64,000 nucleotides of DNA from JALYXI01 sp963716685 (GTDB lineage Bacteria > Acidobacteriota > Terriglobia > Bryobacterales > Bryobacteraceae), in NCBI GenBank assembly GCA_963716685.1, contig CAVQTR010000002.1, forward strand, positions 310,001-374,000, written 5' to 3'. Under the pieces are notes generated by a model that ran no database searches, had not been told where the DNA came from, and worked only from the letters and a program-made list of their open reading frames with translations. Shown piece after piece: positions 61,690 through 64,000 of the stretch. Position 1 is the first letter of the stretch, and each line of letters begins with the position of its first letter. The translations under genes were made by a program, and so were the position numbers.

Positions 61690-62960
61690 CAGCCGATGTC
61701 ACCTTTCTGCCAATCAACATCGGCAGGACCAAGGAAGTCAAAAAACGCCTCGCCACGGACGACAGAAAAAACGTCATCCCCAACCACATGAACGCCGCCT
61801 TGATCTTCGCCACCGATGAGCGACTTCAGGGCATTCTCGCTTATGACAACTTCACACTGGAGCGGCGCATCAACCGCGCGGTGCCGGTGCCGGACGATGT
61901 TCTGTCCGAGCTACCGGGACCGTATCCAAGGAAACTGACCAACGCGGATGAAACCCGCTTGCTCATGTTTCTGCAGATGTTCTACAGCGAAAAGTACAAG
62001 CTTTCGACATTACAGGAATCGATCCACGGCATTATCCGTGAGCATACCTATCATCCCGTCTGCAGCTGGCTCGATACGCTCGAATGGGATGGCCAGGCGC
62101 GTCTCGACAGCTGGCTTACGCAGGTCTATGGCGTCCCGCTCGACGGCTATCACAAGGCGGTCGGCTCGCGCTTCCTGATCGCGGCCGTCAGGCGTGTCCG
62201 CCAGCCGGGATGCAAGTTCGACCAGATGATCGTGTTCGAGGGTCCCCAGGGCATCGGCAAGTCAAGCTCGCTTGCCACCCTGTTCGGCAGCGACTGGTTC
62301 ACGGACAGCATAGCCGATCTATCGAAGAAGGAGTCCGCGATCGATCTGCGCGGGAAGTGGTGCGCTGAGTTCAGCGAGATCGAGCACCTGATTCATACCG
62401 AGGTCGAGACGGTCAAGGCGTTCCTTTCCCGAAGCGTGGACCACTACCGCGCGCCCTACGAAAAGACCAGCGCCGACTATCCCCGACAATGCGTCCTGGT
62501 CGGCACCACCAACGCCACCGAGTACCTGCGCGATGCCACCGGCAACCGGCGCATCTGGCCGATTCGCTGTCGTTCGGTGGGGGCGGTCGACCGCAACTGG
62601 CTAGCCGATAACCGCGATCAGCTATGGGCCGAGGCGGCCGCTCGCGAAGCCGATGGCGAACCCATCTGGTTCTCCGAACACGACCTGCTCGACGCGGCCA
62701 CCGAGCATCAGAAAACGCGCATGTACGAAGATCCCTGGACCCAGAAGATCACGCTCTACATCGAGGGCCGCGATAGCATCACGATCACCGAGATCCTGTC
62801 CGAATGCCTGTTGCTCAGCAGCCAGCACCAGACGAAACCAACATCGTCGCGTGTGGCTTCGATCCTGACGCATCTGGCTTGGGAAAACAAACCGCGACAC
62901 AATTGGGTCACCGGCCTGACCGAACGCAAATGGCGCCCGAGCATGATGCTCGATATTTAA
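61686..62960 (+). CDS. VapE-family replicative helicase
   Basis: 424 residues. Virulence-associated-E/phage-P4-like SF3-type ATPase: P-loop FEGPQGIGKSSSL (Lys192), LRGKWCAEFSEIEHL (Walker B-like), VLVGTTNATEYLRDATGNRR (sensor and Arg finger). Such proteins are helicases of satellites, phages and integrative elements and work with a CHC2/TOPRIM primase, as here. The N-terminal 110 residues recruit primase in relatives. Followed by a convergent gene. Confidence 0.9.
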   Translation: MTADVTFLPINIGRTKEVKKRLATDDRKNVIPNHMNAALIFATDERLQGILAYDNFTLERRINRAVPVPDDVLSELPGPYPRKLTNADETRLLMFLQMFYSEKYKLSTLQESIHGIIREHTYHPVCSWLDTLEWDGQARLDSWLTQVYGVPLDGYHKAVGSRFLIAAVRRVRQPGCKFDQMIVFEGPQGIGKSSSLATLFGSDWFTDSIADLSKKESAIDLRGKWCAEFSEIEHLIHTEVETVKAFLSRSVDHYRAPYEKTSADYPRQCVLVGTTNATEYLRDATGNRRIWPIRCRSVGAVDRNWLADNRDQLWAEAAAREADGEPIWFSEHDLLDAATEHQKTRMYEDPWTQKITLYIEGRDSITITEILSECLLLSSQHQTKPTSSRVASILTHLAWENKPRHNWVTGLTERKWRPSMMLDI

Positions 62961-62966
62961 GCTCGA

Positions 62967-63191
62967 TCAGATTTCCGGGGTCGAGGGGCCGGCTGGGGGC
63001 GGACGTGGCAGGCTGTCATCGATCCCCGCCTTCTCCGCCTTCGCAATCGCCTTGTCCACGGCCAGCGCCACGGCGTAGCTATCCGTCGACAGATACGGGA
63101 TGCGAAAGCGCGGCTTGAAGTTGAGGGCATGCTGCGCCAGGCGAAGGGCGCGGAGCATCGCGATTGCGGGGCTTTCTTCAGGATCGTTCAT
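62967..63191 (-). CDS. Hypothetical element protein
   Basis: 74 residues (MNDPEESPAIAMLRALRLAQ ... AVALAVDKAIAKAEKAGIDD) with a Pro-rich tail. No known domain. Diverges from the antitoxin gene. Confidence 0.5.
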   Translation of the reverse strand: MNDPEESPAIAMLRALRLAQHALNFKPRFRIPYLSTDSYAVALAVDKAIAKAEKAGIDDSLPRPPPAGPSTPEI

Positions 63192-63194
63192 GGG

Positions 63195-63222
63195 TTGAAG
63201 GTTTACCAGAATCCGCTAAAAT
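63195..63222 (+). promoter_or_regulatory. Promoter of the toxin-antitoxin pair
   Basis: TTGAAG (63195-63200) and TAAAAT (63217-63222) are 16 bases apart; the -10 ends seven bases before ATG 63230, so the transcript would be leaderless or nearly so. Confidence 0.55.
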
Positions 63223-63229
63223 GGAAAGC

Positions 63230-63451
63230 ATGGACTGGAGCGAATACGACGGCGTTGAAATCATCCCCGGCAAGGTATCGAATGTGCCGGTGCTGAAGCA
63301 TTCGCGCGTACCTGCGGACCAGGTGGCGGAGGAATTGGACGCAGGCGACACGATCGAGGAAATCGCCTACGATCACGATCTCGATCCGGCAGCGGTTTTG
63401 CGCCTGAAGCTCTGGCGAAAGAGTCACGTCGAACCCGCGTTGCGGCGTTGA
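63230..63451 (+). CDS. DUF433 antitoxin
   Basis: 73 residues from ATG 63230, which gives the typical family start MDWSEYDGVEIIPGKVSNVP; an in-frame ATG at 63221 lies in the -10 box and is therefore less likely. The winged-helix DUF433 fold (RVPADQVAEELDAGDTIEEI) binds its own promoter and the partner toxin. The stop overlaps the toxin start (TTGA). Confidence 0.85.
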   Translation: MDWSEYDGVEIIPGKVSNVPVLKHSRVPADQVAEELDAGDTIEEIAYDHDLDPAAVLRLKLWRKSHVEPALRR

Positions 63452-63792
63452 AGATCCTGTTCGATCAGAACGCGCCGCGCCCCTTGGCCCGGTTCCTGAC
63501 AAAGCACGTCGTCACCCGATCGGCTGAACTCGGCTGGGAGGAACTTCGCAACGGGGATCTGCTGAGCGCGGCCGAACAAAATGGCTTCGATGTGATGGTC
63601 ACCGCGGACCGCAATCTCGAATATCAACAGAACCTGAAGGATCGAAAGCTGGCGCTGGTCATCCTGCCGGCAGGCCGGTGGAAGATCGTGCAGGCGCAGC
63701 TCGACGAGGTGATCGCGGCCGTGGATGAATCGACACCCGGAAGCTACCGCAAGCTGAGCCGCCCGCGGAAGTCGACAGCGCCGACCCCATAA
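63448..63792 (+). CDS. DUF5615 PIN-like toxin
   Basis: 114 residues from a TTG overlapping the antitoxin stop. PIN-like nuclease fold with the acidic motifs ILFDQNAPRPLARFL (Asp) and VMVTADRNLEYQ (Asp), as in DUF5615 proteins that pair with DUF433. It would cleave RNA when antitoxin is lost, stabilising the element in the host. Confidence 0.85.
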   Translation: MKILFDQNAPRPLARFLTKHVVTRSAELGWEELRNGDLLSAAEQNGFDVMVTADRNLEYQQNLKDRKLALVILPAGRWKIVQAQLDEVIAAVDESTPGSYRKLSRPRKSTAPTP

Positions 63793-63794
63793 AA

Positions 63795-63827
63795 AACCGC
63801 TGGACCGAAATCCAGCGGTTAAGTTTT
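63795..63827. terminator. Bidirectional intrinsic terminator
   Basis: AACCGCTGGA (63795-63804) and TCCAGCGGTT (63811-63820) form a perfect 10-bp stem with a six-base loop; AAGTTTTT follows and AAAAAA precedes, so it can serve the toxin gene and the convergent gene at the right edge. Confidence 0.88.
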
Positions 63828-63885
63828 TAGGAACCCTCGCCCGTCAAGTCATGCCCGACGCGGCGCGGGAGGTCAAGTCCTTGGT

Positions 63886-64000
63886 TTAGCCCGTCACGCT
63901 CGACGGGGCAGTTGCCGTCGAAGTCACGGCGCCCTCGACTGCGGTGGCCGTTCCCTTGACGTCGCTGACCGCCGCCTTAACCGAGGTCACGGTGTCCTCG
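63886..64000 (-). CDS. C-terminal end of a gene cut by the window edge
   Basis: On the minus strand an open frame of 37 codons ends in TAA at 63886-63888; it reads DTVTSVKAAVSDVKGTATAV then more Val/Ala/Thr-rich sequence ending SVTG. The heptad-like spacing of Val and Ala suggests a helical or coiled-coil tail. It faces a terminator. Too little is visible to name it. Confidence 0.45.
   Translation of the reverse strand, partial: EDTVTSVKAAVSDVKGTATAVEGAVTSTATAPSSVTG

Larger units (their letters stand above)
45152..64000. mobile_element. Integrative mobilizable element with phage-type replication module (right end outside window)
   Basis: Evidence: insertion at the 3' end of an intact tRNA gene; a tyrosine integrase at the boundary; an excisionase-like HTH protein; coupling ATPase, MobC-like protein and relaxase around an oriT-like region; primase, VapE helicase, RecA-like ATPase, two DUF669 proteins and a RuvC-like resolvase; a repressor facing a strong promoter; a terminal toxin-antitoxin pair; and dense packing with many four-base overlaps, unlike the chromosomal side. 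No mating-pore (VirB) or virion genes are visible, so transfer would need a helper unless these lie further right. Confidence 0.85.

Noticed and set aside
45152..64000. Second copy of the tRNA-Ala 3' end as right attachment site
   Set aside because: Reading through the element I saw no second copy; an exhaustive search could not be run, so the element is taken to continue past the edge.

Overview
The window joins two kinds of DNA. Positions 1 to about 45.15 kb look like the chromosome of an acidobacterium of the Solibacter/Bryobacter type: three very large Oar-like TonB-dependent receptors with carboxypeptidase-regulatory N-terminal domains, many secreted hydrolases, small Sec-exported proteins of unknown function, and a protein of the 'ANRxNxxxSTGPxTxxGK' family. 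The taxonomic call is an inference from protein style, not from a marker gene.

Chromosomal layout: a polytopic membrane protein and gamma-glutamyltransferase; a transglycosylase/M15-like peptidoglycan enzyme; an alpha-galactosidase (GH27) coupled to an exported UxuA-like protein, next to two Oar-like receptors (glycan use); tRNA-Gly(GCC); a cysH-cysC-PHP operon for sulfate assimilation; YgfZ, an MBL hydrolase, a DegT aminotransferase, an M20 peptidase, a MerR/TipAS regulator, an acetolactate-synthase-like TPP enzyme and a dienelactone hydrolase; acetyl-CoA synthetase, broken by one extra base; galE and a membrane glycosyltransferase, the latter with two extra bases; a YprB-like nuclease; a very large secreted protein; an M20D amidohydrolase behind a third Oar-like receptor; an SGNH acetylesterase; and a lipoprotein-permease-ATPase transport operon.

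At 45,076-45,151 lies an intact tRNA-Ala(GGC). Directly after its 3' end begins an integrated element that runs off the right edge (at least 18.8 kb visible). Its left arm, all on the minus strand, runs from a membrane protein and a VirD4-type coupling ATPase through small unknown proteins, a DUF669-like protein and an excisionase-like HTH protein to a tyrosine integrase beside the tRNA. A likely oriT lies between this arm and a plus-strand mobC-relaxase pair. The right arm carries a Cro-like repressor/GIY-YIG pair facing a strong promoter, a highly homogenised pentapeptide-repeat protein, two tiny membrane proteins, and a phage-style replication/recombination block: RecA-like ATPase, second DUF669 protein, RuvC-like resolvase, CHC2/TOPRIM primase and VapE helicase. 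It ends with a DUF433/DUF5615 toxin-antitoxin pair. No VirB-type mating-pore genes are visible, so this looks like an integrative mobilizable element with a phage-type replicon.

Four apparent frameshifts (acs, glycosyltransferase twice, primase) are all single extra bases in short runs of identical bases, which points to systematic insertion errors in the sequence at least as much as to real pseudogenes. No stretch longer than about 210 bases lacks a gene or a described site.
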